Assembly (NCBI GenBank): GCA_017164015.1
Contig: CP071065.1
Location: forward strand, 5,780,091-5,844,090
Length of the DNA stretch: 64,000 nucleotides
From: Nostoc sp. UHCC 0702
Lineage (GTDB): Bacteria; Cyanobacteriota; Cyanobacteriia; Cyanobacteriales; Nostocaceae
Direction: 5' to 3'
Under the pieces are notes generated by a model. That model was not told the origin of the DNA. It ran no database searches and saw only the letters and a list, made by a program, of their open reading frames with translations. Shown in pieces: positions 25,368-34,494 of this stretch. The position numbers and the translations under genes are program-made. Each line of letters begins with the position of its first letter. The stretch's first letter is position 1.

Positions 25368-25484
25368 GGCGATTAGAAATCGCGGCTATACAAACAAAGT
25401 CCGCCTGCGCGGACTAAGGCAGAAACAAGGGTTTTAAACCCGCAAAGGCGGGTTTCGTCTGTGTAGCCGCGACTTCCAGCCGCC
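25368..25484. repeat. short inverted-repeat element (MITE-like)
   Basis: A 117-bp element with imperfect terminal inverted repeats: GGCGATTAGAAATCGCGGCTA at the left and the complement of TAGCCGCGACTTCCAGCCGCC at the right. Internal hairpins are GTCCGCCTGCGCGGAC and AACCCGCAAAGGCGGGTT. Similar elements are abundant in Nostocales genomes. It sits between the glycine-zipper gene and the 3' end of menD. Confidence 0.75.
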
Positions 25485-25519
25485 TGGTGCAAGATATCAG
25501 GTAATACATAACAAGATAT

Positions 25520-27372
25520 TCAAATGACTATATCTGCTGCAAACTTTATCAAGTTCTCCTGTCGCCACTTGGCATCAGCTTTGCGATTTGTTTGCAACTC
25601 TAAAACCCGAATTCCTTTGGTTGGGAGTGGGTTCAATCTTTGCTGTAACTGTTGCCAAGAACTAATCAATTCATGCTGCACATTGTAAGTAGCGCATAAC
25701 TGTGAAAAATCTATATCTTGGGGTGTGCCAAAAAACTCTTCAAAGGGTGGGTCAAATTTGGCAATGGGTAACATTTCAAAAATCCCGCCGCCATTGTTAT
25801 TGATTAACAAAATTGTGAGATGTCCCACAAACTTATTTCTAATTAAAAAACCATTGGTGTCATGCAATAAAGCTAAATCTCCCGTTAATATGACGCTACT
25901 TTGATGGCGATGGGCAATTCCTAAAGCTGTGGATAATGTGCCGTCGATGCCGTTTGCACCTCGGTTAAAATACGATCGCACTCCTAAATTATTCGGTTTC
26001 CAGAAAAATTCCACATCCCGCACAGGCATACTGTTAGCGATAAACAGCGGTGTTCCTGGCGGTAAAGTCTGGGAAAGCAACCACGCAGCTTTCCCTTCAA
26101 AGAACTCCTCCATTTTCCCCAACGTCTCGTCAACAGCTTTCCTTACTTGCATTTCTGCTGCACACCACTTGTGCAAATAGTCAGACGAAAATCTTACTCC
26201 CTCATCCCCCTCATCCCCCTCATCCCCCTCATCCCCCTCATCCCCCTCATCCCCCTCATCCCCCTCATCCCCCTCATCCCCCTCATCCCCCTCATCCCCC
26301 CACAAACCAACTCTTCCACCCCAACCCGCAAATGAGTAGTCCTCCCGTGCAGAGGGTCGAGGTTTTGGTCGCTAGGGTCAATTACCCAGCGTAGTGGTTG
26401 TGTAGCAGTTATCCAGTTACGTAGTTCTTTACTAGTAGGCATTTCTCCTACTTGTATTACCATTTGAGGTGTTAACTGCTTTGCTAATTGCTGATTTCGC
26501 AAAATCAGGTCATAGGTGGAAATTAAATAAGGGTTGAGTTCAGCATAATTCCTCACTGGCGAGAGTCCCTCAGCCAACACGGGCCATTGGAGAGTTTGGG
26601 AAAGTTGCGCGATCGCTCTACAATATTCCTGTGGCTGCTGCACTTGAGCTACACCAGCTATGATGATACCGCGATCGCACTGCTGCCATGCTTGGGGAAT
26701 GGGGCATGGGGCATTGGGAATGGGGAATTGGGAGGAATTTGCTACGCCAGTGAAGAAGTGTTCTAAATTAAGCTCAGACTGTAAATCACTTAAGTCAATG
26801 CCATCGGGAATTGGTGCTAGAGGGTCACGAAAGGGAATATTTAGATGTACTGGGCCTTTGGTGGGTGTTTGTGTTCTCTCCCAGCTATGAATTATTGTTT
26901 GTCGCAGATACGCTAACATTCCCATATCTTTTGCAGGTAAAGCTAACTCTGCTTGCCAGTTGGGATAGTTACCGTATAATTTCCACTGGTCTATTGTTTG
27001 CCCTGAGTGGCAATCTCGCAATTCTTGCGGTCTATCTGTAGTTAATATTAATAGTGGTACGCGACTTTCTTTGGCTTCTATCAGCGCTGGGTAAAAGTTC
27101 GCCCCAGCGGTTCCAGAGGTGCAAACTATTGCAACTGCACGCCCTGTAGCTTTTGCTCTTCCCAAAGCAAAAAAGGCGGCTGAACGTTCATCAAGAATCG
27201 AAATCGCTTCAATTTCGGGTACTTGTTGGGCAAAAGCGACTGTGAGAGGCGTGGAACGGGAACCAGGACAAATTACGGCACAACTTAATCCTAAGCGTTT
27301 TAGCGTTTCCGTTAGAATATAAGCCCAAAGTTGATTCACATTCTTCAAGGCGGTCGGCGTCAAATCAAGCAT
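25520..27372 (-). pseudogene. menD: menD, interrupted by a 9-bp minisatellite and out of frame
   Basis: 2-succinyl-5-enolpyruvyl-6-hydroxy-3-cyclohexene-1-carboxylate synthase, a thiamine-diphosphate enzyme of phylloquinone synthesis. The first part (27372 down to ~26300) has CPGSRSTPLTVAF near residue 35, the catalytic-Glu motif LDERSAAFFALG near 62 and CTSGTAGANFYPA near 88. The second part (~26198 down to 25520) has the ThDP/Mg motif TGDLALLHDTNGF and the C-terminal PP domain. Between them lie eleven 9-bp units (26201-26300). The first frame reads the tract as Gly-Met-Arg repeats and stops just after it. The second frame reads it as Gly-Asp-Glu and needs a -1 shift to be joined. The tract lies at the linker between the central and PP domains, so an in-frame allele could work. 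It may be a real mutation, phase variation or a homopolymer sequencing error. Confidence 0.85.
26199..26303. repeat. 9-bp minisatellite inside menD (eleven units)
   Basis: The plus-strand unit is CTCATCCCC with TCAT at 26202 and every 9 bp to 26292. The last unit is followed by an extra C (six C in a row). Whole-unit changes keep the frame; loss or gain of a single G/C changes it. Confidence 0.95.
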
Positions 27373-27456
27373 AGCTATTCAGATAATCTTAAATTCTAGA
27401 TTTTGTATAGGGATCAATTTAAAATCCAACAATGCAAAATTCGCTCTCAAATTCTT

Positions 27457-27825
27457 ATGGACTGCATTCATTTGACCGGAATTCGCTGCTATGGTTACAC
27501 TGGGTATCTGCATGAAGAACAGGTGCTAGGACAATGGTTTGAAGTAGATGTGAAGTTATGGTTGGATATCTCAAAAGCTGCCAAGACTGACGCGATCGAA
27601 GATACTCTAGATTATCGCAGCGTCATTAGCTTAATACAAAATCTGGTAAAAACATCTAAATTTGCTCTACTGGAACGGTTGGTAGGTGCGATCGCAGATG
27701 CTATCCTCACAGAATGCGATCGTGTTACACAAGTCCAACTCACTCTCAGCAAGCCTGCTGCACCCATCCCAGACTTTGGGGGCAAAATTAGCATTGAAAT
27801 TACCAGAAGTAAATCCAACTTGTAA
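27457..27825 (+). CDS. folB: dihydroneopterin aldolase
   Basis: A 122-residue enzyme of folate synthesis that converts 7,8-dihydroneopterin to 6-hydroxymethyl-dihydropterin and glycolaldehyde. The ATG at 27457 (MDCIHLTGIRCYGYTG) gives the normal family length; the frame is open 18 codons further upstream, but that part has no family similarity. Visible family features are GIRCYGYTG near residue 7, EEQVLGQWFEVDV near 20, DTLDYRSV near 50, LLERLVGAIAD near 70 and the C-terminal KPAAPIPDFGGKISIEI. The menD start lies 84 bp upstream in the opposite orientation, so the two genes diverge from a short shared promoter region. Confidence 0.92.
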   Translation: MDCIHLTGIRCYGYTGYLHEEQVLGQWFEVDVKLWLDISKAAKTDAIEDTLDYRSVISLIQNLVKTSKFALLERLVGAIADAILTECDRVTQVQLTLSKPAAPIPDFGGKISIEITRSKSNL

Positions 27826-27864
27826 AGCACACACTTGCTTTTCCACCCACAAAATCACTCTAGT

Positions 27865-28135
27865 AGGACTTACGCGCATTGTCATATTTTTTTCGTGTGG
27901 GTTGTCAATAGTGAGCCAGCGCGGCCAAGAGGGGGTTTCCACGCCACTTGCTACAACGGGGGGAACCCCCGCAACGCAGTGGCTCCCCATGAGCGACTGG
28001 CGATCTTCGAAGCGCTAGCGACGAAGGAGCGTCACCCCGAAGGGGTCAAAAGTCAATAGTCCAAAGTCCAAAAATCTTGACTATTGACTCTTGACCGTCA
28101 TCACAGAAAATATGTGTGCCAGTTGCGTAAGTTTT
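27865..28135. repeat. MITE-like element with both ends (most complete copy)
   Basis: Left end AGGACTTACGCGCATTGTCA (end A); right end reads TGTGCCAGTTGCGTAAG (end B). Both termini share the ACTTACGC motif in inverted orientation, and the inner part carries inverted heptamers AGTCAATAGTC / GACTATTGACT and GC-rich hairpins. Partial relatives occur at 4687, 33341-33487 and 61925-62033. There is no transposase gene, so it would be non-autonomous. Confidence 0.7.
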
Positions 28136-28662
28136 GGTATAAATATTGTCAATTAAATTAGCTATTTATATACCAAATAATTAAAATTTCAGTAATTAAA
28201 GTATCCAAAAAAAACATATAACATTAAATTTTCAGATTTCTGGCAATATCATGAACTTATTTTTCTCCTTGCGTAAATAAAATGGTGTTTTTTGTGACAT
28301 GCCATTTATAATTTTGAATTTTATGTAAATAACGCAGATTTTTGTACTTTTAATATTAGAACTTGTCCGTAGTTAAAAATTCGCTTTTCATCTCTCGCAA
28401 TTTTACGTAATTTTCATCTTAAATATCTATTTATCCTTAATAACTGGGTATTAACTGTACAAATTTAATAACCTAATTTATTGAGCTACACTAAATACAC
28501 AGATTTCCAACTATGAGAATTATGATATTTACTAATTAAACAGCAATTTAGCCAAGCAAGTACACCGATAATTTAGAGATTGACTATCATAGAATTATTG
28601 ACTTTCAGATTGAGTGAACACTGAAAACAATATATTAACCTTAGCAAACAGGTTATTTTAAC
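28136..28662. other. AT-rich promoter-side region of the REC-PAS-GGDEF gene
   Basis: About 530 bp, strongly AT-rich, upstream of the start at 28663. I see no open frame of interest, no RNA gene and no strong hairpin. It probably holds the promoter and a long 5' leader of the downstream gene. Confidence 0.5.
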
Positions 28663-29961
28663 ATGTTCGCCCGCAAAATCCTAGTTGTTGAAGATGAGAA
28701 AGCCTTAGCCTTAAATATTAAAAATAGTTTACACAAATTAGGTTATAATGTATCAGAAACTACGGATTATGGCGATGAGGCAATAAAACAAGTCGCTGAA
28801 AATCATCCCCATTTAGTATTAATTGATATTTGCTTACCAGGGGAAATTAATGGTATGCAAGTAGCAGATATTATCCAAAACAATTACCAAATACCTGTGT
28901 TGTATTTAACTGAGTATTCACAATATATAAAGTTACAAAACAATCAATTAAGTGAACCTTTTAGTTATATTCTCAAACCATTTACAGAAACAGATTTGCA
29001 TATTGCTGTTGAAATGGCTCTTCACAAAGACCAAATCAACAAAAGATTACAAGAAGAAAAACAGAGAATGGCGGCAATTATTAACAGTATGAACTGTGCA
29101 GTAGTTGTCACATCTAGTGATGGTCGCATCCAAATGATGAACCCAGTAGCGGAGGCCCTGACTGGTTGGAAGCAAGATGAAGCGTTAGATAGAGATTTAT
29201 CGGAAGTAGTATGTTTACTCGATCAAGATTTGGATCAAACGATTGACAATTTAGCTATACAAGCAATGACAGCAGGTAAAGTTTTGAATTTACCAGAAAA
29301 CTGTACGTTAATTGCTAAAGATGGTAAAGAAATACCAATTGGGGATAATGTTGCGCCTATTCGGGATAGTAACGGTAATATTACTGGTGCAGTGTTGGTA
29401 TTTCAAGACATTACTCAACGTAAGCAAATGGAAGCCCAACTGCTGAGGAATGCTTTTTATGATGGACTGACAGCATTACCTAATCGTGTTTTATTTTTAG
29501 ACAGGCTAAAGCTAGCGATAGAACGAAGAAAAAGACGTAATGATTATCATTTTGCAGTTTTGTTTTTAGATTTAGATGGGTTTAAAGGAATTAACGATCG
29601 CTTGGGACACGGAATAGGGGATGATATTTTAGTAGCGATCGCTCGCAGGTTAGAATCATGTATACGCAGTGGCGACACCGTAGGTCGATTTGGCGGTGAT
29701 GAATTCGCCGTGCTTATAGAAGAAATTAAAGACCTTAGCGACGCCATTAACGTTGCCAAACGTATTCAAGACACCTTAGGGTTGCCACTTCATCTCAACG
29801 GACAAGAAATATGTATCACAGCTAGCATCGGTATTGCGTTGAATAGTAGTAGTTATAATGAGCCTGAAAGTGTGTTGAGGGATGCTGATATTGCGCTATA
29901 CCGCGCTAAACAGCAAGGAAAAGCGCGTTATGGCGTATTTGATGAAGGCACTAATTTTTAG
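28663..29961 (+). CDS. response regulator with PAS and GGDEF (diguanylate cyclase)
   Basis: A 432-residue cytoplasmic protein predicted to make c-di-GMP. REC spans 1-120 (ILVVEDEKAL near residue 6, acceptor in LVLIDICLPG near 53, lysine in ILKPF near 106). PAS spans ~130-255 (INSMNCAVVVTSSDGRI). The GGDEF domain spans ~265-430 with DGLTALPNR near 271 and an intact GGDEF near 343. An RxxD inhibitory-site motif (RSGD) lies five residues before GGDEF, so product inhibition is expected. There is no EAL domain. The nearest downstream gene is an acetyltransferase starting 76 bp after the stop. Confidence 0.92.
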   Translation: MFARKILVVEDEKALALNIKNSLHKLGYNVSETTDYGDEAIKQVAENHPHLVLIDICLPGEINGMQVADIIQNNYQIPVLYLTEYSQYIKLQNNQLSEPFSYILKPFTETDLHIAVEMALHKDQINKRLQEEKQRMAAIINSMNCAVVVTSSDGRIQMMNPVAEALTGWKQDEALDRDLSEVVCLLDQDLDQTIDNLAIQAMTAGKVLNLPENCTLIAKDGKEIPIGDNVAPIRDSNGNITGAVLVFQDITQRKQMEAQLLRNAFYDGLTALPNRVLFLDRLKLAIERRKRRNDYHFAVLFLDLDGFKGINDRLGHGIGDDILVAIARRLESCIRSGDTVGRFGGDEFAVLIEEIKDLSDAINVAKRIQDTLGLPLHLNGQEICITASIGIALNSSSYNEPESVLRDADIALYRAKQQGKARYGVFDEGTNF

Positions 29962-30037
29962 TTCCTTTGCCATTGATGAAAAAATAAAAATTTATTTCCC
30001 CCAATTCCCAATTTCTTGTCAACATATATATTCTGTA

Positions 30038-30604
30038 ATGGAACGAACAGAAAAACAAAAAATGCTCGCTGGCGAGTTATATCTTGCGAATGATCCGGAA
30101 TTAGCTTCTGAAAGTAAACGTGCCAGTCGTCTTCTACGAATGTACAATGCTACAACAGAAGAACAGCGAGAGCAAAGAAGACAAATTTTACAAGAATTGT
30201 TTGCCAAAGTAGGCGAAGAAATATCAATTGTGCCGCCATTTCACTGTGACTATGGCAGCAATATTTCTGCTGGTAATGGGTTCTATATGAATTATGGGTG
30301 TGTGATTTTAGACTGTAATTTAGTTGAAATTGGTGATAATGTTTTATGTGCGCCTTACGTGCAGATTTATACTGCTTATCATCCAACAGAACCAGAAATT
30401 AGACTTTCTGGTAGAGAACTTGCTGCCCCGATTAAAATTGGTAACAATGTCTGGATTGGTGGTGGTGCAATTATTTGTCCAGGAGTAACAATAGGGGACA
30501 ATACCACCATTGGTGCTGGCAGTGTAGTTGTCAAAAATATTCCTGCAAATGTCGTGGCTGTCGGCAATCCCTGCCGGATTATTCGACATTTATCCTCAAG
30601 TTGA
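30038..30604 (+). CDS. sugar O-acetyltransferase (maltose acetyltransferase family)
   Basis: A 188-residue left-handed beta-helix acyltransferase that uses acetyl-CoA on a sugar hydroxyl. The N-terminal Mac domain reads KMLAGELYLANDPEL. Hexapeptide repeats follow, including YGSNISAGNGFYMNYGCVIL, APIKIGNNVWIGGGAIICPG and IGDNTTIGAGSVVVKNIP, and the catalytic His lies in TAYHPTEP. The ATG at 30038 gives standard length; an upstream-open frame overlapping the GGDEF gene was rejected. Substrate is not certain: relatives act on maltose, glucose or Nod-factor-like sugars. Possible co-transcription with the GGDEF gene is inferred from the 76-bp spacing. Confidence 0.9.
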   Translation: MERTEKQKMLAGELYLANDPELASESKRASRLLRMYNATTEEQREQRRQILQELFAKVGEEISIVPPFHCDYGSNISAGNGFYMNYGCVILDCNLVEIGDNVLCAPYVQIYTAYHPTEPEIRLSGRELAAPIKIGNNVWIGGGAIICPGVTIGDNTTIGAGSVVVKNIPANVVAVGNPCRIIRHLSSS

Positions 30605-30626
30605 TAGCGGTTTGAGGAGTCAGGAC

Positions 30627-30767
30627 GGTGGGGGAGATGAGGGGGATGAGGGAGATGAGGAGGATGAGGAGGATGAGGGAGAAATAACTAACTCCTAACT
30701 CCTAACTCCTAACTCCTAACTCCTAACTCTTAACTCCTAACTCCTAACTCCTAACTCCTAACTCCTT
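30627..30767. repeat. 9-bp minisatellite followed by a (CTAACTC)n heptamer array
   Basis: 30627-30682 carries GATGAGGGG/GATGAGGAG units. 30684-30765 is a run of about a dozen TAACTCC heptamers. Together they fill the gap between the convergent acetyltransferase and ccbP genes and end 3 bp before the ccbP stop codon. Confidence 0.9.
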
Positions 30768-30769
30768 GT

Positions 30770-31153
30770 TTAAAACTTGTATCCTCTAGCAAGCCAATAA
30801 TGCCAATCAGCGATCGCTTCTTTAGTTTCATCATCAGCATCAATAACTTCTATTTCCGATAGCTTGGCAGTAAATACATCTTCATCTTTGCCATCTGGAT
30901 AAACCACTTCTACATACATATCTTTTAAGCAGTCATCATCTGGTGCCATTCCTAGCACCTCAACTTTTTTCTCCTCGATGGTGCCTGATTTGCGTGACTT
31001 TTTCTTCAACTTTGCCATAAAAGGTACGTTGAGAGTATCGTCTAGGTAGTAGTACCAACCCATCGCCCGTTCTTCTTTATCATTTTCGGTATCGACAATT
31101 ATCTCTGTTTCAATGCGATTTTCTCGGTTTTCGTCGCGTTCAACACTAGGCAT
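30770..31153 (-). CDS. ccbP: CcbP-type cyanobacterial calcium-binding protein
   Basis: A 127-residue acidic soluble protein. It begins MPSVERDENRENRIETEIIV and contains the hallmark GWYYYLDDTLNVPF near residue 32, KKVEVLGMAPDDDCLKDM near 62, and the C-terminal IADWHYWLARGY. It has many Asp and Glu residues. In Anabaena PCC 7120 CcbP binds calcium and its removal is tied to heterocyst differentiation. The gene supports a heterocyst-forming or closely related host. The middle part (MAKLKKKSRKSGTIEEKK) is more basic than in the family pattern I recall, so calcium affinity is not assured. Confidence 0.82.
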   Translation of the reverse strand: MPSVERDENRENRIETEIIVDTENDKEERAMGWYYYLDDTLNVPFMAKLKKKSRKSGTIEEKKVEVLGMAPDDDCLKDMYVEVVYPDGKDEDVFTAKLSEIEVIDADDETKEAIADWHYWLARGYKF

Positions 31154-31222
31154 AGGAAAGAGATTTGGGTATTATGCACCTTGATATGTTATATCCTTTT
31201 GGCGAATTCTGTCGATAAATCT

Positions 31223-31870
31223 TTACTCCACAAAAAAACCACTTTGCTGTCTCAGCCAATTGCGAAATGAGCGTATCATGGGTATTTCCCCAATTCTCAG
31301 GCTTTCTTGCAAAAAACGAGGAATTTCAGTGGTCAGCGGCAGATTTGCAAAAGTTGGCGACACATCACAAGGAACATACACGCCCTCGCGCAACTGGTAA
31401 ATTTGCATCACAGGTTCGTCATAACGCCAAACTTCCAGAATACCCAAAGCAAGATAGATAGGCATTCGGTCAACAGAGGCGCTGGTGTAGTCTACCTCGA
31501 TTACTAAATCAGGTGGTGGGTCTTGGGTCAAGTCGAGATGCTGCTTATGTCGCATCACAGGTTCATTCTGGATATAAAAACTTGAATCTGGTTCTACAGC
31601 CCGCAGTAAGTCTGGACGCTTGCAAGTTACTGATCCAGTGCTTTTCAGATTGAGATTGAGTTCCTCGGCTAGATTATCAATCAGCTTCTCTATTAATCTT
31701 TTGTTATGCTCATGGGGCATTAAAGGTGTCATAATTTCCAGCGTTCCGTGGTCATAAGCCAGCCGCGTGGCTCGATTATCCCCCATTTCTGCCAGGATGG
31801 TTTCAAAGGTCTGCCAACTGATGTTTGGCAATATGACTCGCTGGGAACTAGTCGCCGCTGTCGTCACCAT
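31223..31870 (-). CDS. Uma2 family (DUF820) putative endonuclease
   Basis: A 215-residue protein with the PD-(D/E)xK-like core seen in Uma2 proteins: YDHGTLEIMTPLMPHEHNK near residue 40, PDSSFYI near 96, and DPPPDLVIEVDYTSAS near 118, followed by IYLALGILEVWRYD. Uma2 proteins are strongly amplified in cyanobacteria. Their biological role is unsettled and nuclease activity is predicted from fold only. The start codon gives the normal family length. No partner toxin or transposon gene is adjacent. Confidence 0.88.
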   Translation of the reverse strand: MVTTAATSSQRVILPNISWQTFETILAEMGDNRATRLAYDHGTLEIMTPLMPHEHNKRLIEKLIDNLAEELNLNLKSTGSVTCKRPDLLRAVEPDSSFYIQNEPVMRHKQHLDLTQDPPPDLVIEVDYTSASVDRMPIYLALGILEVWRYDEPVMQIYQLREGVYVPCDVSPTFANLPLTTEIPRFLQESLRIGEIPMIRSFRNWLRQQSGFFVE

Positions 31871-32305
31871 AGGACTTCACTTTGGGTTTTCTACTAAGAT
31901 ATCAAGCATTTGGCTCTTTGTTTGCAGGAGTAGAAAAAGGCGATCGCTTGCTAAGCTATTTTGCAACCTTCACCATCAACAGCGATTTAGCGGCAAGAGA
32001 TTTTTTCATACTTTCTTCAATTAGCAATCACTGAAAGCATAAAATCACTGAATTGGAAATAATATTTTCAGGTTTGTAAAAGTAGGAAAAGTAAGAAAAG
32101 TAAGAAAAGTAAAAATTTCTAAGCTAGTCATCATAAATCAATTTTAAAGTATCATTCAAGCCTAATGTTTGCTTGATTTATGCATTGTATACAAACTTCA
32201 TAATTAAATTAAATTTCGCTAGCAAATTGTCTTAATTAAAATAAAATCTTTACGTAAAAAAAACGGTTATTTTTATATGATTAACCCGTTAGTCAAGGAG
32301 TATCT
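31871..32305. other. AT-rich intergenic region with a short tandem repeat
   Basis: 435 bp separating divergent genes. It includes a short tandem array of AAAAGTAAGA (about 32077-32112) and a very AT-rich stretch just upstream of the PEP-CTERM gene, likely its promoter. No gene was found. Confidence 0.55.
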
Positions 32306-32974
32306 ATGCGTTTTTCTCAGCTTTTAGTAATTCTTGGTTGCACCATAGCAGCTTTTGGAACAATTGCACCTCTACGGGCAGAAGCTGCAAAATATCAGGT
32401 GCAGTCTGGAGTCACCAGCGTCTATCATAATCTGGAAGCTTTCAGACAGATTGGGCTAGATTTGACAGGCAGCAATAATACAGTTACACCAATTAATAGT
32501 GATTATATAGTTGGCTTCGGCATCAGCCCAGCTACCAACTTCACGTTCAGTGACAAAAACGGTTTTACTCCGCTTTCAGGTACAATCGAACACACTGGAA
32601 CTGTTACATTTAACAACCAAACTACCATCGGTAACTTTTCTCTGGGTTTTGATCCGCAACGTGCAATTAACAATGCCACTGGGCTTTTTTTAAAAGATAC
32701 ATTGTCAGAGCTAATTGTGTTTGACTTAAGCGCACCGGAAACTGTATCATTGAACAGCAATAATTTAATTCTCGATCAAGTTACACTATTGTTTTCTCCT
32801 GAGTTTGCTAATAGCAGTATTCTAAGCAACTCTAACTTAGCAGGTGAATTTGCTGGAATTGCACGAATTGATGCTCAAGTAGTCGCAGCTGCAATACCAG
32901 AACCAGCAAGCACACTAGGATTATTAGCAGTTGGTATGGCTGTATTAACAATTAGGTGTAAAAAGCAGATGTAA
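32306..32974 (+). CDS. exported PEP-CTERM sorting-domain protein
   Basis: A 222-residue protein with an N-terminal signal peptide (hydrophobic residues 5-22, cleavage likely near LRAEAA at residue 27) and a C-terminal PEP-CTERM signal: IPEPASTLGLLAVGMAVL followed by the basic RCKKQM. PEP-CTERM proteins are handled by an exosortase and are often associated with extracellular polysaccharide. The middle part is a beta-rich domain of unknown function with many Asn, Thr and Ser. No exosortase gene is in the window. The ATG has a good upstream AAGGAG (32295-32300). Confidence 0.88.
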   Translation: MRFSQLLVILGCTIAAFGTIAPLRAEAAKYQVQSGVTSVYHNLEAFRQIGLDLTGSNNTVTPINSDYIVGFGISPATNFTFSDKNGFTPLSGTIEHTGTVTFNNQTTIGNFSLGFDPQRAINNATGLFLKDTLSELIVFDLSAPETVSLNSNNLILDQVTLLFSPEFANSSILSNSNLAGEFAGIARIDAQVVAAAIPEPASTLGLLAVGMAVLTIRCKKQM

Positions 32975-33510
32975 TCATTAGACCTCTTGCATAAATATTT
33001 TTTTGCCTCACGCAAAGGCAAGGCAGCGCGTTGGGCAGCTTTACCAACTTGTTCGCCGAAGGCGTTCCCGAAGGGTAGCGACTGCCGCGCAAAGGCACTA
33101 AGAAGAACGCGAAAAAAAACGAGTTTTGCAAAAAGTCTATTAATTGTGTAAAGTTACGAGAGACAAATGACTCATTTTTCGTAAAAATAGCAATCCTAAA
33201 TCATTCATGAAAATCTTGCTTTATTTTATGTGTGTTCTCTGATATCGGTGTTCATTAAAACAAATTATTCTTTCACAAATAATTTAGGATTGCTAGATCT
33301 GTTTTACTTAACTTTGTTAAGGGACTCCCCAATAGTTGAGACTGTCAATAGTCAATAGTTAATAATCAACTTTTTTTGGACTATTGACTCTGGAACGCCA
33401 CTTGCTCCACTTGGGGAAACCCCAAGACCGCAGTGGCTCCTTTTGACAACCCTAACCTATATTTAGTGTGCCAGTTGCGTAAGTCCTAAAGATAAACAAA
33501 AATCAAAATC
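32975..33510. other. intergenic region with dispersed repeats
   Basis: About 535 bp. 33000-33130 contains the CACGCAAAGGC type repeat with CGCCGAAGGCGTTCCCGAAGG words. 33180-33300 has an ATTTAGGATTGCTA / AGCAATCCTAAAT inverted pair. 33341-33487 is a MITE-like partial copy. No gene was found. Confidence 0.6.
33341..33487. repeat. MITE-like element, partial copy (end B on the right)
   Basis: Right end GTGCCAGTTGCGTAAGTCCT matches end B of the element at 27865-28135. The inner part holds GTCAATAGTCAATAG and its inverted form GGACTATTGACTC, plus a GCCACTTG/CAGTGGC hairpin. The left terminus is missing or not recognisable. Confidence 0.55.
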
Positions 33511-34443
33511 ATGTGCATCATCGTCTTCGGCAGCATCAATCTAGATTTAGTAGCGACAGCCCCCCGGTTGCCAGTTGCAGGAGAAACATTGCTGGGAGAA
33601 GATTTTTTTAAAATACCGGGAGGCAAAGGCGCAAATCAAGCGGTAGCATTAGCGCGGTTGGGAATTCCTACCCAGATGGTGGGACGTTTAGGCGCAGACA
33701 GTTTTGGTGCAGAACTTGTTAGTAATTTGCAAGCTGCTGGTGTGGGGACTGACAATATTTTTGTAGATGAAACCGTAAGTTCTGGAGTCGCCATTATCAC
33801 TGTAAACCATGCTGGCGAGAATCAAATTATTGTGATTCCTGGTGCAAATGGACGTGTTAATCAGGAAGATGTCAATCGATTATCCCACTTATTACCAACA
33901 GCAAAAGTACTGCTTTTACAACTAGAAATTCCGATTACTGCCGTAGTGGCAGCTGCCCAAGCAGCACAAAATGCAAATATCAAAGTAATTCTTGACCCCG
34001 CACCTGCACAGTCTAATTTACCGAAGGGACTTTACCCTTTAGTAGATATTATTACACCAAACGAAGTTGAAGCAGGGCAATTGGTGGGTTTTGCGGTTAA
34101 CGGGGAAGAATCAGCAGCAAAGGCAGCTAAAGTTTTATTGCAACGGGGTGTAAAATCTGCGATCGTCAAACTAGGTGCCAAAGGTATTATTTGTGCCACA
34201 GCTGAGGAAACTTTTTTTGTCCCAGCCTTCCCAGTTCATGCAGTGGACACCGTTGCTGCTGGCGATGCTTTTAATGGCGGCTTAGCAGCAGCACTTTTTG
34301 CAGGACTTTCTTTACATCAAGCAGTTATTTGGGGTGCAGCAGCAGGTGCTTTGGCAGCCACAAAACTAGGGGCACAAACTTCCTTACCTGATAAATTAAC
34401 GTTTGATGCTTTTCTTAAAGAAAGGGGAGTGAGGGAGAAATGA
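33511..34443 (+). CDS. rbsK: ribokinase (PfkB family)
   Basis: A 310-residue cytosolic sugar kinase predicted to phosphorylate D-ribose at O5. It begins with FGSINLDLVATAPRLPVAGE, followed by the PfkB signature GGKGANQAVALARLG near residue 38 and the catalytic motif DTVAAGDAFNGGLAAAL near 247, where the Asp is the base. Length is typical. The TGA stop coincides with the first heptamer of the following STRR. It lies next to a cytosine deaminase and a nucleoside hydrolase, which suggests recovery of ribose released from nucleosides. Confidence 0.93.
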   Translation: MCIIVFGSINLDLVATAPRLPVAGETLLGEDFFKIPGGKGANQAVALARLGIPTQMVGRLGADSFGAELVSNLQAAGVGTDNIFVDETVSSGVAIITVNHAGENQIIVIPGANGRVNQEDVNRLSHLLPTAKVLLLQLEIPITAVVAAAQAAQNANIKVILDPAPAQSNLPKGLYPLVDIITPNEVEAGQLVGFAVNGEESAAKAAKVLLQRGVKSAIVKLGAKGIICATAEETFFVPAFPVHAVDTVAAGDAFNGGLAAALFAGLSLHQAVIWGAAAGALAATKLGAQTSLPDKLTFDAFLKERGVREK

Positions 34444-34494
34444 CAACTGACAACTGACAACTGACAACTGACAACTGACAACTGACAACTAACT
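34441..34494. repeat. (TGACAAC)7 STRR between convergent genes
   Basis: Seven exact heptamers, then AACTAACTA. The first TGA is the rbsK stop codon, and the array ends at the TAG stop of the cytosine deaminase gene on the other strand, so it fills the gap stop to stop. Confidence 0.95.

Noticed and set aside
30684..30765. Regular heptamer arrays as a possible CRISPR
   Set aside because: Period is 7 bp with no unique spacers and no cas genes nearby; they are STRR arrays.
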